A stretch of DNA of 64,000 nucleotides from Bacteroidales bacterium KA00344 (GCA_001552765.1 KQ959474.1:15707-79706), one strand, 5' to 3'; positions 7,858 to 17,043 are shown, numbered from the stretch's first letter. Program-made: numbers and translations. The notes: a model not told the origin generated them from the letters alone.

Positions 7858-8904
7858 ATGAAGATATCATATACAGACAGAGTTCTCCACTTTAAACAAC
7901 CGGCCGGAACAAGCCGTGGCGTGTACACTACGCACCATTCTTACTATGTGCGCATAGAGCAGGATGGTGTGGTGGGCATTGGTGAGTGTTCGGTGTTGCC
8001 TGATTTAAGCAGCGACACCATGCCGGCCAAACGCTATGAACAGATACTAAACAAGGTGTGCGGGTTTGTTGAAAAAACGGGTGGCATACCTTATGAGATG
8101 CTGCGCCCTTATCCGTCCATACTCTTTGGATTTGAAACGGCCTTTGCCCAGATGGATGCAAAGGGTTCTACGGCACTTTTCGACACGCCGTTTTCACGAG
8201 GCGAGGAGGGCATCACCATCAACGGACTGGTGTGGATGGGCACATTCGAGGAGATGTATGCTCGGATGGAAGAAAAGTTGAAGGCCGGTTTCCGATGTGT
8301 GAAACTCAAGATTGGAGCTATCGATTGGCAGAAGGAGATTGCACTTATCAAGCATATCCGACAATATTTTTCTCGTGACCAGATAGAATTGCGCGTGGAT
8401 GCCAACGGCGGCTTTACTCCTGAAAATGCCATGAGCCGTTTGGAGGAGTTGAGCCGATACGACATACATTCTATTGAGCAGCCTATCCGTCAGCACCAGT
8501 GGCGGGAAATGGCAAGGCTGTGTCGGGAATCTCCCCTGCCCATCGCGCTCGACGAAGAACTTATCGGTGTGAATCAGCCGGACATGAAACGGAGGCTGTT
8601 GGAGGAGATACGCCCCGCCTATATCGTGCTGAAACCCAGTCTGCATGGTGGTATGATGGGCACCCGCGAGTGGATAAGTCTTGCGCAGGAGCGTGGCATT
8701 GGGTCATGGATTACGTCGGCATTGGAAAGCAATATTGGTCTGAACGCGGTGGCACAGTTGTGTGCAGATGTGTATGGTCCGGGCATCACAATGCCGCAGG
8801 GACTGGGAACGGGCCTGCTCTACACCGACAACATTGATATGCCTTTGGAAATTCGGGGCGATAAACTATGGACGATTCAAAACGAACACCATGTTGCTGA
8901 ATGA
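7858..8904 (+). CDS. menC: o-Succinylbenzoate synthase MenC
   Basis: Dehydrates SHCHC to o-succinylbenzoate. It is a member of the enolase superfamily and carries the whole catalytic set in order: KLK (Lys149 and Lys151), the metal ligands Asp181 (RVDANGG), Glu207 (HSIEQPI) and Asp232 (ALDEE), and Lys259 (VLKPSLHGG). The start chosen is ATG 7858 (MKISYTDRVLHFKQPAG), 348 residues; the longer frame from 7804 runs through the promoter. It overlaps menE by 14 bp, so the two are translationally coupled. In relatives the men genes usually sit together; here menC-menE are on the opposite strand and 3 kb away from menF-menD-menB. Confidence 0.95.
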   Translation: MKISYTDRVLHFKQPAGTSRGVYTTHHSYYVRIEQDGVVGIGECSVLPDLSSDTMPAKRYEQILNKVCGFVEKTGGIPYEMLRPYPSILFGFETAFAQMDAKGSTALFDTPFSRGEEGITINGLVWMGTFEEMYARMEEKLKAGFRCVKLKIGAIDWQKEIALIKHIRQYFSRDQIELRVDANGGFTPENAMSRLEELSRYDIHSIEQPIRQHQWREMARLCRESPLPIALDEELIGVNQPDMKRRLLEEIRPAYIVLKPSLHGGMMGTREWISLAQERGIGSWITSALESNIGLNAVAQLCADVYGPGITMPQGLGTGLLYTDNIDMPLEIRGDKLWTIQNEHHVAE

Positions 8905-9877
8905 TTTTTTAAAGGAGTGGAGAAATGGAGAGCCGTGTCTGACGGTGAAAACCAGTGGGTCTACGGGCACGCCCAAGACCATGTTGGTAGAGAAGGAGCG
9001 TATGCTCAATTCGGCCAGGATAACCTGTGATTTCTTAGGGCTGACGGCGGCGGACACGGCGCTGCTCTGCATGAATCTCAACTACATCGGAGCCAAGATG
9101 ATGGTGGTGAGGAGTTTGGATCGTGGCATGAAACTCGTAACGGTACCGCCGTCGGGACATCCCTATGCAGATCTTCCTGCAGAATTTCGGGCATTAGGGC
9201 GTATCACGTTTGCCGCGATGGTGCCTCTGCAGGTTTACAATGCACTGCAGGTACCGGAAGAAACTGAGTGGTTGCGCAGCATAGATCATCTGATCATAGG
9301 TGGCGGAGGCATTGATGAGCGTGTTGCTCAACAGCTCAAGACGTTTCCGAAGCACGTATGGAGTACCTACGGTATGACGGAAACGCTCTCGCACATTGCT
9401 CTGCGGCGACTAAACGGCCCCGATGCAAGTGAGTGGTACAGACCGTTCGACACGGTGAAGGTAGGTCGGGACGCGGAGGGGTGTCTTACGATTGACGCGC
9501 CGATGGTGCATGACGGACTGCTGGTAACCAATGACAGGGTGGAATTGCTGTCTGATGGGGCGTTCAGGATATTGGGTCGGAAAGATAATGTCATCGTTTC
9601 CGGTGGAATCAAAATTCAGATTGAGGAAGTGGAACACACACTCCGCCCTTTCATGGATAAGCCTTTTCTCATCACAAAAGCCCCTTCGGAAAAGTTTGGT
9701 GAAGCGGTGGTGATACTCACAGAGGAAACAGATATGGGGCAGGTGGAGGAGATATGCCTGAATACTTTACCTAAGTATTGGGTGCCCCGGAAATACGTTC
9801 ACGTGGACAAGTTGCCCATGACCGAAACCGGGAAGCCGGCGAGATTTAATTCACAATTCATAATTCACAATTCATAA
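8891..9877 (+). CDS. menE: o-Succinylbenzoate--CoA ligase MenE
   Basis: Activates o-succinylbenzoate to its CoA thioester for MenB. It is a short member (328 residues) of the AMP-forming acyl-CoA synthetase family. The phosphate loop TSGSTGTPK is at 21-29, the A5-type motif is STYGMTET, and GRKDNVIVSGGIKI and TETGKPAR mark the C-terminal lid. ATG 8891 is inside the end of menC. The last residues, FNSQFIIHNS, are encoded by a 7-bp AT-rich repeat, and the stop codon lies inside that repeat, so the natural C-terminus has been replaced or extended by repeat DNA just after the conserved TGKPAR. Confidence 0.94.
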   Translation: MLLNDFLKEWRNGEPCLTVKTSGSTGTPKTMLVEKERMLNSARITCDFLGLTAADTALLCMNLNYIGAKMMVVRSLDRGMKLVTVPPSGHPYADLPAEFRALGRITFAAMVPLQVYNALQVPEETEWLRSIDHLIIGGGGIDERVAQQLKTFPKHVWSTYGMTETLSHIALRRLNGPDASEWYRPFDTVKVGRDAEGCLTIDAPMVHDGLLVTNDRVELLSDGAFRILGRKDNVIVSGGIKIQIEEVEHTLRPFMDKPFLITKAPSEKFGEAVVILTEETDMGQVEEICLNTLPKYWVPRKYVHVDKLPMTETGKPARFNSQFIIHNS

Positions 9878-9976
9878 TTCATAATTAGGGCTGCGCGGTG
9901 GCAATTATGAATTGTGAATAGTGAATTATAAATTGCCACCGCGCAGCCTTAATTATGAATTATGAATTATGAATTA
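9845..9976. repeat. Long inverted repeat made of 7-bp units between menE and aroB
   Basis: Arms 9862-9906 and 9931-9975 are complementary over 45 positions with two mismatches, and the loop is 24 nt. The inner 18 bp (9889-9906 and 9931-9948, GGCTGCGCGGTGGCAATT) are perfect; the outer part consists of tandem ATTCATA/ATTCACA heptamers. It lies between convergent genes menE and aroB, where it can act as a bidirectional terminator, and it includes the menE stop codon. The structure resembles a small mobile hairpin element more than an ordinary terminator. Confidence 0.85.
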
Positions 9977-9982
9977 AAAAAA

Positions 9983-11062
9983 CTATGCTTCGCGAAAGAA
10001 GTCGAGCGCTTCTTTCATCTCTTCTTCGGTAGCGGTTTGATTGATACGGATATCTCCAATATCGCCCAAGAGCGTAAAATTGATGATGCCGGCGGTGTTC
10101 TTTTTGTCGTGCATCATCAGCGAGATGAGTTCGGGATAGTCGTTGCAGGTGATGTTGTATGTGCCGTAATAGTCGCAGATGAAGCGAACGGTTTGCTGCA
10201 TCTTGTCGGCAGGAAAGCCCAATTTGACGGCCGAAAGATAGAGTTCGCAGATGAGTCCGAATGCCACCGCATAGCCATGCAATAGAGCGGGTGTGGAGTT
10301 CCCGCTGTTGGAGGAGGGTAGAGCGCCCTTGAGAGAAAAACTTTCGAAAGCGTGGCCGAAGGTGTGACCTAAGTTCAGTGCCTTGCGCAGGCCCTGTTCT
10401 GTGGGGTCTCCTTTTACAATGTGCTCTTTTACCTGCACGGATTCCGCTACCATATTTTTCAGACGGTCGAGGTTGGGAGTACTCAAGTCAAAGCGCAGCA
10501 GCTCACCCCAATGTTCCTCATTGGAAATAAGACCGTGTTTGAGCATCTCGGCATAACCCGATCGGAGATTTAATGCATCGAGCGACTGTAGGAAATTGGT
10601 GTCGATAATCACGAATCGGGCATCATTAAACACGCCTATTTCGTTTTTCAACCCACCGAAATTGATACCGGTCTTACCACCTACGGAAGCATCGACCATA
10701 GCCAACAAGGTGGTGGGGATGTTGATGAAGTTGATGCCTCGCTTAAAGGTTGATGCCGCGAAACCACCTAAGTCGGTTACCATTCCGCCCCCGATGTTCA
10801 CCAGACAAGAATGGCGGGTGGCACCGCCCGCTTGCAAACTCTGCCACACTTGAGAGAGAGAAGCAAGGTTTTTGTGAGTGTCGGTGGCTTCGATGGTGAT
10901 CGGTTGTGCGTCTTTCAGACTTTGGTGGTCTTGCAGAATCGGCCAGCATTTTTCCCGTGTCGTTACGTCTGTCAATACAAAAAGTTTGTCGTGCTCGCAC
11001 TCCGAAATGGCATTAGCAAGCTCAGCCTTAATATTTTTTGATATGATGATGCTTTGGTCCAT
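9983..11062 (-). CDS. aroB: 3-Dehydroquinate synthase AroB
   Basis: Second enzyme of the shikimate pathway; converts DAHP to 3-dehydroquinate using bound NAD and a divalent metal. The 359 residues match the family. GGGMVTDLGGFAAST (NAD site), PTTLLAMVDASVGGKTGIN and the metal-ligand stretches SGYAEMLKHGL and ALNLGHTFGHAFE are all present. The start is ATG 11060-11062. It supplies chorismate, the substrate of MenF, so its place next to the men genes is metabolically sensible, though it is a separate convergent transcription unit. A TACCTTTG box on the same strand at 11267-11274 could be its promoter with a leader of about 200 nt. Confidence 0.96.
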   Translation of the reverse strand: MDQSIIISKNIKAELANAISECEHDKLFVLTDVTTREKCWPILQDHQSLKDAQPITIEATDTHKNLASLSQVWQSLQAGGATRHSCLVNIGGGMVTDLGGFAASTFKRGINFINIPTTLLAMVDASVGGKTGINFGGLKNEIGVFNDARFVIIDTNFLQSLDALNLRSGYAEMLKHGLISNEEHWGELLRFDLSTPNLDRLKNMVAESVQVKEHIVKGDPTEQGLRKALNLGHTFGHAFESFSLKGALPSSNSGNSTPALLHGYAVAFGLICELYLSAVKLGFPADKMQQTVRFICDYYGTYNITCNDYPELISLMMHDKKNTAGIINFTLLGDIGDIRINQTATEEEMKEALDFFREA

Positions 11063-11458
11063 AATTCTATAGAATTTCTTTTGCCGAAAAATAAAGCTAA
11101 GGATATTTTGATTTAATTTTTTTCTTTCGTTATGCGCAAGCTTGAGATGCGCGTTTGTGGTTCATATTTTACCACTTTATGGCTCAATACCGGTGGAAAA
11201 ATCAAATATATAGGGATTCTCCGTTAGCTTCTGCTTTATGTTTTTCGTATGTTGCCAATTTGAAAGCAAAGGTAGTGATATATTATTAATGTTATGTGGT
11301 TTTGAGCTGAAAATGTTTCAAAAGTTTACATATAGGTGTGCTATACATCTGTCGAAAGACCTGTTTTTTGTATTTATTCTGTCTTTTGCATTAAACCAAA
11401 AGACTGTTACCACGTCTTAAGAGTGTAAACTATGATTTAACAATAGCTTTTTAAAAGT
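11063..11458. other. AT-rich divergent spacer between aroB and the outer-membrane barrel gene
   Basis: Holds no open frame with protein-like composition. The only promoter-like word I see is TACCTTTG on the minus strand (11274 to 11267), without a good -33 partner. No canonical TAnnTTTG box could be found on the plus strand before 11459. Confidence 0.5.
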
Positions 11459-14398
11459 ATGAAGAAAGGTGTTCTCCTAACTATACTGATGTTGACATCT
11501 GTTGTGGCGGGAGCTCAAAAGAGAGAGATAAAAGGAACTGTGATGGATGACGAAACCGGCGAATCCATGCCAATGGTAACCGTTCAACTCTTGAAATTGG
11601 ACTCTACTTTTGTTACAGGGGCGGTGTCTGACGATAATGGTAAGTTTGTTCTCCACGCTCCGGCCAATGGACGATACATTTTCAAAGTGTCGAGCATAGG
11701 TTACCTTGCTACCTTTAAGCAGGTACACATAGCATCTAATCGTAACGTGAATATGGGAAACGTTGTGATGAAATCGGATGCGGTGATGTTGAAAGAAGCA
11801 AAAATTACGGCACAGGCTCTGAAGGTGAATGTGAAGGAAGACACCTTTGTATATAATAGTGCAGCCTACCGAACACCGGAGGGATCGGCCATTGAGGAGC
11901 TCGTGAAACGTCTGCCCGGAGCTCAGGTGGATGATGACGGTAAAATCACTATTAATGGTAAAGAAGTCAAGAAAATCCTTGTGGATGGCAAGGAGTTTAT
12001 GACCGGAGACACGAAAACGGCTCTGAAAAATATCCCTACTTCCATTATTGATAAAATAAAGTCGTATGATCAGAAGAGCGATCTATCTCGTGTGACCGGC
12101 ATTGACGATGGCGAGGAGGAAACAGTACTCGATTTCGGTGTGAAGCCCGGTATGAATAAGGGGCTGATGGCCAATATCGATGTGGGCGCCGGAACGAAAG
12201 ACAGGTATGCTACCAGAATGTTTGGAGGTTTTTTCAATAGTAAGATGCGTATATTCGGTATGGGTAATGCCAACAATGTGAATGATATGGGTTTCGGCGG
12301 GAGAGGCGGACGTTTCGGTCGGGGACGCAATGGCCTGAACGCTTCGAAGATGGCCGGCCTGAACATGAACTATGAGAAAAAAGACACGTTGAAGATTGAT
12401 GGTAGCGTAAGATGGAATCATAACGATGGAGATGTGTTCAGCAAGAATTCTTCAGAAAACTTTGTAAGCCGGAACGGATCGTTTTCCAATAGTCTCAACC
12501 AGAACTATTCGCGTGAAAATAGTTGGAATGTCCAGGCCCGTATAGAATGGACGCCCGACACGATGACCAACATCATGTTCAGACCACGGGTAAGCTTAAA
12601 TACCAATGACGGGCTGTCGAGCAGCCGTTCGGCGTCATATAACGCCGACCCGTACCAATACGTCACGGATCCGCTCTCGGAGGAGTCAATGGCCTTGCTG
12701 GGTGAGGACAGCCTGATGGTGAATTCCGGCGTTCGCAACAGTATAAGCTATTTGGACAATAAGAGTTTCGGTGCAATGTTGCAATTTAATCGTAGACTTA
12801 ACAGCAAGGGGCGCAACGTGACCTTAAGAGCCGATGTGGACTACAATGATGGAGATTCCAAAAGTCTGTCGACTAACAACGTACATCTCTATCAAATAGA
12901 AAATATGCTGGGTGCAGACTCCACGTATCAGACTAACAGATATACGGCGACGCCGAGCAAGAACTGGAGTTACAGGTTACAGGCGACCTATAGTGAGCCG
13001 CTGTGGAGAGGCACATTTTTGCAGCTACGCTATCGATTCAGGTATAGTTATAACAAGAGCGATCGTTCGACTTACGACTTCTCTAATCTTGGAGAGACCT
13101 TCTTTTCGGGCATAGATGCCGGTTACCGTGGGTGGGACGGTTATCTGGAACGCCTCAGTAGGCCATATCCCGATTATCGTGACGATGATTTGAGTCGATA
13201 TTCAGAATATAAAAATTATAGACATGATGTTGAATTGATGTTCCGTATGATTCGCGAGAAGTATCAATTAAATGCAGGTGTGTTGATGCAACCGCAGAAT
13301 TCTAAATATGTACAGAACTATCAGGGAGTGAACGTAGATACGACACGCAACGTGTTCAATGTGTCGCCCACGTTCGATTTCCGTTATCGATTTAATAAGG
13401 TGTCTAACCTTCGCATCAACTATCGAGCGAACACAACGCAGCCCGATATTAACCAGCTGCTGGATATCTATGATGATTCAGACCCGTTGAATATTTCTAC
13501 GGGTAATCCCGGCCTCAAGCCTTCGTTTACACAGAACTTTCGTTTCTTCTACAATGGATATTTCGAGGCTACCCAGCGTTCGGTTATGGGCAATTTGAGG
13601 TTCTCTACAACGAGAAACTCTATTAGCAATAAAGTGACGTACAATGAGCAGACGGGTGGGCGAATTATGCGTCCTGAAAATATCAACGGTGATTGGAATG
13701 TGCGTGGTGCGTTTATGTTCAACACACCGTTGGATTCAGCCGCCCACTGGAACATGAACACCTTTAGCTATATGAGCTATTCTAACAACGTTGGATATGT
13801 GAGTCTAAATAAACTCGCAGACTCGGAAAAGAACACGTCGAAGGACTTGAACGTTGGTGAGCGCTTGTCGGGAAGCTACCGCAACGATTGGTTGGAGGTG
13901 GAGTTGGATGGCTCGTTGAATTATCGCCACTCGCGCAATAAACTTCAAAAAACGGCCGATATGGATACGTGGCAGTATGCTTATGGGCTGAATGTGAACG
14001 TAACAGCGCCATGGGGAACATCAGTTTCGACAGATTTGCACATGAACAGCCGTCGGGGCTACAATGACAATTCGTTGAACACGAACGAGATGGTGTGGAA
14101 TGCTCAAATATCCCAAGGTTTGTTGAAAGGGCGTCCGCTGACCATCATGCTGCAGTTCTACGACATTCTACACAACCAAAGCAGTCTCAGTAGAAGCTTT
14201 TCTTCCATGCGCCGCAGCGACACCGAATACAACTCTATCAACAGTTATGTGATGCTCCATGCGAACTATCGGCTCAACCTCTTTGGCACAAAAAATAGCC
14301 GTCAGGGAATGAACAGACCCGGAATGGGACCAGAAAGAGGCCGCCACTGGGGCGGTCAAGGCTTTCATGGCTTTGGTGGACATGGGCGGATGTTTTGA
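11459..14398 (+). CDS. Outer-membrane beta-barrel protein with carboxypeptidase-like regulatory domain (TonB-receptor-like)
   Basis: A 979-residue secreted protein. The signal peptide MKKGVLLTILMLTSVVAGAQ is followed by a carboxypeptidase-regulatory-like beta-sandwich (about 22-105, REIKGTVMDDETGESMPM), a plug-like region (about 120-215, with DTFVYNSAAYRTPEGSAIEELVKRLPG) and a large barrel of alternating aromatic strands. This is the OMP_b-brl_3 architecture of Bacteroidetes. A glycine/arginine loop lies near 280-295 and a glycine/histidine-rich tail ends the protein (GRHWGGQGFHGFGGHGRMF), which replaces the usual C-terminal aromatic strand end. No SusD partner follows, so the cargo is unknown. 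It stands alone and ends at a strong terminator. Confidence 0.88.
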   Translation: MKKGVLLTILMLTSVVAGAQKREIKGTVMDDETGESMPMVTVQLLKLDSTFVTGAVSDDNGKFVLHAPANGRYIFKVSSIGYLATFKQVHIASNRNVNMGNVVMKSDAVMLKEAKITAQALKVNVKEDTFVYNSAAYRTPEGSAIEELVKRLPGAQVDDDGKITINGKEVKKILVDGKEFMTGDTKTALKNIPTSIIDKIKSYDQKSDLSRVTGIDDGEEETVLDFGVKPGMNKGLMANIDVGAGTKDRYATRMFGGFFNSKMRIFGMGNANNVNDMGFGGRGGRFGRGRNGLNASKMAGLNMNYEKKDTLKIDGSVRWNHNDGDVFSKNSSENFVSRNGSFSNSLNQNYSRENSWNVQARIEWTPDTMTNIMFRPRVSLNTNDGLSSSRSASYNADPYQYVTDPLSEESMALLGEDSLMVNSGVRNSISYLDNKSFGAMLQFNRRLNSKGRNVTLRADVDYNDGDSKSLSTNNVHLYQIENMLGADSTYQTNRYTATPSKNWSYRLQATYSEPLWRGTFLQLRYRFRYSYNKSDRSTYDFSNLGETFFSGIDAGYRGWDGYLERLSRPYPDYRDDDLSRYSEYKNYRHDVELMFRMIREKYQLNAGVLMQPQNSKYVQNYQGVNVDTTRNVFNVSPTFDFRYRFNKVSNLRINYRANTTQPDINQLLDIYDDSDPLNISTGNPGLKPSFTQNFRFFYNGYFEATQRSVMGNLRFSTTRNSISNKVTYNEQTGGRIMRPENINGDWNVRGAFMFNTPLDSAAHWNMNTFSYMSYSNNVGYVSLNKLADSEKNTSKDLNVGERLSGSYRNDWLEVELDGSLNYRHSRNKLQKTADMDTWQYAYGLNVNVTAPWGTSVSTDLHMNSRRGYNDNSLNTNEMVWNAQISQGLLKGRPLTIMLQFYDILHNQSSLSRSFSSMRRSDTEYNSINSYVMLHANYRLNLFGTKNSRQGMNRPGMGPERGRHWGGQGFHGFGGHGRMF

Positions 14399-14461
14399 TA
14401 AAGATAGGATAAAAGAGTAAGCATCTCAAAGCGGCTCATACCTGGTGTTTACGCTAAAAGC

Positions 14462-14503
14462 AATCGGAGCAGTTCTGCTGAATAAAGTAGAATTGCTCCG
14501 ATT
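14462..14503. terminator. Bidirectional hairpin terminator
   Basis: Arms 14462-14476 and 14489-14503 pair over 15 bp with one G-T wobble (AATCGGAGCAGTTCT and its partner), loop 12 nt. It lies between the convergent outer-membrane gene and purN. Confidence 0.75.
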
Positions 14504-14531
14504 ATAATTATAGCGGTTAAGGGAGGATGTT

Positions 14532-15104
14532 TTATACCTGTTCGTTGATAATCTTTTCGATGGCTTTCGGGAAATATTCCATTTCCAAAAGGTGTTCTTT
14601 TGCAGCAATGTCATCAGCTGTATCGTTGGGAGATAGGGGTGTTTTATATTGCACAATGATTTCTCCCCCATCAATTTCAGAACTCACCCAATGGATGGTC
14701 ATGCCGGTTTCGGTTTCTCCTGCGGCTTTTACGGCTTCGTGAACATGGTGTCCCCACATGCCCTTGCCTCCAAACTTGGGGAGTAGGGCTGGGTGAAGGT
14801 TGATCATGCGACGGGGAAAAGCATTGATAAGATAGTCCGGAATAAACAGCAGGAAGCCGGCAAGCACGATAAAATTAATGTCGTATTGTTCGAGAATGGG
14901 CATAAGATGGTCGGGTGTGTTGAACTTAGCCTTCGGCACAACACACGTATCTATTCCGAGTTTTTGAGCCCTTACCAAGGCGTATGCATCGGCTTTGTTG
15001 CTCAAAACGAGTTTAATGCGGATGTCTTTGCTGCCTTGAAAATATTTGATGATATTTTCACAGTTAGTGCCACTGCCCGAAACGAAAATGGCTATATTGG
15101 TCAC
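14532..15104 (-). CDS. purN: Phosphoribosylglycinamide formyltransferase PurN
   Basis: Third step of purine synthesis: transfers a formyl group from 10-formyl-THF to GAR. The 190 residues are standard. Visible are the phosphate-binding FVSGSGTNCENI at 7-18, the catalytic MINLHPALLPKFGGKGMWG (the Asn and His of the catalytic triad) and the EIDGGEII Asp loop. The start appears to be GTG at 15102-15104 (MTNIAIFVSG), as the homologous N-terminus begins just before this strand. It lies 113 bp downstream of hsp15 on the same strand with no clear promoter, so it may be the last gene of the rplY-pth-hsp15 transcript. Confidence 0.94.
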   Translation of the reverse strand: MTNIAIFVSGSGTNCENIIKYFQGSKDIRIKLVLSNKADAYALVRAQKLGIDTCVVPKAKFNTPDHLMPILEQYDINFIVLAGFLLFIPDYLINAFPRRMINLHPALLPKFGGKGMWGHHVHEAVKAAGETETGMTIHWVSSEIDGGEIIVQYKTPLSPNDTADDIAAKEHLLEMEYFPKAIEKIINEQV

Positions 15105-15217
15105 GGTTTTATTGTTGAAGGATTCCTATTATATTGATAATGCTGTAAGGCAGGCGTTGACAATACTGAATATTGGAAGTGCTTGTCTGTCTACGGTCTA
15201 TATGCTTCTTGTTCCTA

Positions 15218-15673
15218 TCAGTCTATATCGTCCCAATCATCGTCATCAAAGCCGAACATGATAGGATCTATAAAGGCGTCAATGGCACGTCGTTCCTTCT
15301 TGGTGGGGCGTCCCGTACCCCTTGCTCTGTCTACGAATCCACTGATGCGGCTCATTTCTAGAAGCTCATATTGCTTGGGATCTGTGACGTTCTCATAAAC
15401 TTGGGGTATGAGTTTGGCCCCAACGCGTTGCTCTATACACGCCAACACCTTAAAAGAATAGGTAACGGGAGGTTTCCTGACGCTAACGATTTCTCCCTCC
15501 TTGATGCTTCTGCTTGGCTTGACACTGCTGCCGTCTATGGTCACACGATTGTTCTTTATCGCCTCTGAGGCTACAGTTCGTGTTTTGAAAATGCGTGCTG
15601 CCCATAGCCATTTGTCGATGCGTGCCGATTCTCCGTGCTTGGGAAGCCTGAGATTGGAGTTGCCGTTAGCCAT
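15218..15673 (-). CDS. S4-domain RNA-binding protein, Hsp15 family
   Basis: A 151-residue protein of the Hsp15/HslR family, which binds free 50S subunits carrying stalled nascent chains. The S4 RNA-binding domain is at about 16-80 (ARIDKWLWAARIFKTRTVASEAI, then RVTIDGSSVKPSRSI), with a basic middle (RGTGRPTKKERRAID) and a very acidic tail (FGFDDDDWDDID). The start codon overlaps the pth stop by 8 bp, so the genes are translationally coupled. The ribosome-linked neighbours rplY and pth support a role in translation quality control. Confidence 0.9.
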   Translation of the reverse strand: MANGNSNLRLPKHGESARIDKWLWAARIFKTRTVASEAIKNNRVTIDGSSVKPSRSIKEGEIVSVRKPPVTYSFKVLACIEQRVGAKLIPQVYENVTDPKQYELLEMSRISGFVDRARGTGRPTKKERRAIDAFIDPIMFGFDDDDWDDID

Positions 15674-16250
15674 TCTTTTTGTGTTTACCCAATTTGTTAA
15701 ACTGATTCATAGTGTTGTTAATGCCTTGAAGCACAAAGCTCTTTATAATCTCGACAGAGGTGTCGAAAGTGGGTTGGAGCTGTTTCATCTCATCTTCCGA
15801 ATAATGCCCCAGTACCCAGTCTACTTGCCCTCCACGTGAATAATCATTGCCTACGCCTATGCGCAGACGGGCATAGTTATCGCCAATGAGCTGTATGATG
15901 TGTCCCAGACCGTTGTGTCCGCCGTTGCTACCATTGGCTTTCAGTCGGAATTCACCGAGCGGTAGGGCCACATCGTCACTGATGACAAGCAACCTACTTT
16001 GGTCTATCTTTTCTTCGTTGAGCCAATATCTCACAGCATTTCCGCTTAGGTTCATAAATGTCGTGGGCTTCAGTAATATGATTCTGCGGCCTTTGACAGA
16101 AGTCTCTGCCACGAAGCCATATCGCTTGTCTTCAAAACAGATATTGGACGCCTTAGCAAAAGCGTCCAATACCATAAAACCTGTATTGTGTCTGGTCCCT
16201 GCGTACTCATCACCGGGATTACCCAATCCACAAATCAAAAATTTGTCCAT
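15666..16250 (-). CDS. pth: Peptidyl-tRNA hydrolase Pth
   Basis: Releases peptides from peptidyl-tRNA that drops off the ribosome. The start is ATG 16248-16250 (MDKFLICGLGNPGDEYAGTR); the frame continues upstream into rplY but with a low-complexity basic sequence that is the wrong frame of the L25 tail. From this start the protein has 194 residues, the normal size. GLGNPG at 8-13, the catalytic His21 (TRHNTGF), PTTFMNLSG, the catalytic Asp in ISDDVALPLG and NGSNGGHNG are all present. It sits 10 bp after rplY and overlaps hsp15. Confidence 0.96.
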   Translation of the reverse strand: MDKFLICGLGNPGDEYAGTRHNTGFMVLDAFAKASNICFEDKRYGFVAETSVKGRRIILLKPTTFMNLSGNAVRYWLNEEKIDQSRLLVISDDVALPLGEFRLKANGSNGGHNGLGHIIQLIGDNYARLRIGVGNDYSRGGQVDWVLGHYSEDEMKQLQPTFDTSVEIIKSFVLQGINNTMNQFNKLGKHKKNG

Positions 16251-16260
16251 TTCCGGAGAC

Positions 16261-16917
16261 TTACTCTTGCTCAGCAGTCTTCTCTGTTGCTTTTTCTTCT
16301 TCTCCCTCTGTTGTTTCGCCTTCAGCAACTTCCTCGGTTTCCTCTCCCTGAGCTGCGTTGCGGGTCATCTTAACAGAGCAGATAACAACATCTTTGCTGG
16401 TTGCGAACTTGAGGTTTTCGAAGCTCAGCTCGCCTACCTTAATGCTATCACCGATTTCCATACTTGTAACATCGATTTCGATGCGCTCAGGAATCTGCTG
16501 ATAAGGAGCAACAACATCAAGTTTGCGAACAGCGATATTCATGCGACCACCGTTGCGAACACCCGGTGCAAGTCCTTCCAACTTAACGGGAATGCCAATG
16601 GTAATAGGCTTGTGGTCGTTTACTTCATAGAAGTCAATGTGCAGGGGAGCATCGGTTACCGGGTGGAACTGAATCTCTCTCATGATAGCCGTGTGAACTT
16701 CGCCATCAATGTTTATGTCAATAACATAGATGTGTGGAGTATAAATGAGCTTGCGGAGGTCTTTGAAAGTTGAAGCAAAGGCCAAGGCAACCGGTTTGCC
16801 GTTTTCTGTAGCCTCACCATAAAGGTTACATGGAATAAGACCTTCCTTGCGGAGGGCTTTAGAAGCTTTCTTACCAAGGTCTTCACGCTTCTTACCTGTT
16901 AATTCAAACTTTTTCAT
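16261..16917 (-). CDS. rplY: 50S ribosomal protein L25/general stress protein Ctc
   Basis: The long, two-domain form of L25 (TL5/CTC type), which binds 5S rRNA. The N-terminal L25 domain occupies about 1-95 (FELTGKKREDLGKKASKALRKEGLIPCNLYG) and a second beta domain about 96-185; the last 30 residues are an acidic Glu/Thr-rich tail, common in Bacteroidetes. ATG 16915-16917 lies about 87 nt after the predicted transcription start of a perfect promoter. First gene of rplY-pth-hsp15(-purN). Confidence 0.95.
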   Translation of the reverse strand: MKKFELTGKKREDLGKKASKALRKEGLIPCNLYGEATENGKPVALAFASTFKDLRKLIYTPHIYVIDINIDGEVHTAIMREIQFHPVTDAPLHIDFYEVNDHKPITIGIPVKLEGLAPGVRNGGRMNIAVRKLDVVAPYQQIPERIEIDVTSMEIGDSIKVGELSFENLKFATSKDVVICSVKMTRNAAQGEETEEVAEGETTEGEEEKATEKTAEQE

Positions 16918-17010
16918 GTTTCTACTTTTTTAATGTGTTACTCTAAATTAAATTGTATAATTAATTCGCCATCACACTGGAAATCACTTTACCATAGTGA
17001 AATTGCGGTG

Positions 17011-17043
17011 CAAAGTTACTCTTTTTATTTCATAATGTGCAAA
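17011..17043 (-). promoter_or_regulatory. Complete promoter for rplY operon
   Basis: On the minus strand: TTTG (17043-17040), 21-bp spacer, TAACTTTG (17018-17011). Both boxes match the Bacteroidetes consensus. It is back to back with the nusB promoter. Confidence 0.8.
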
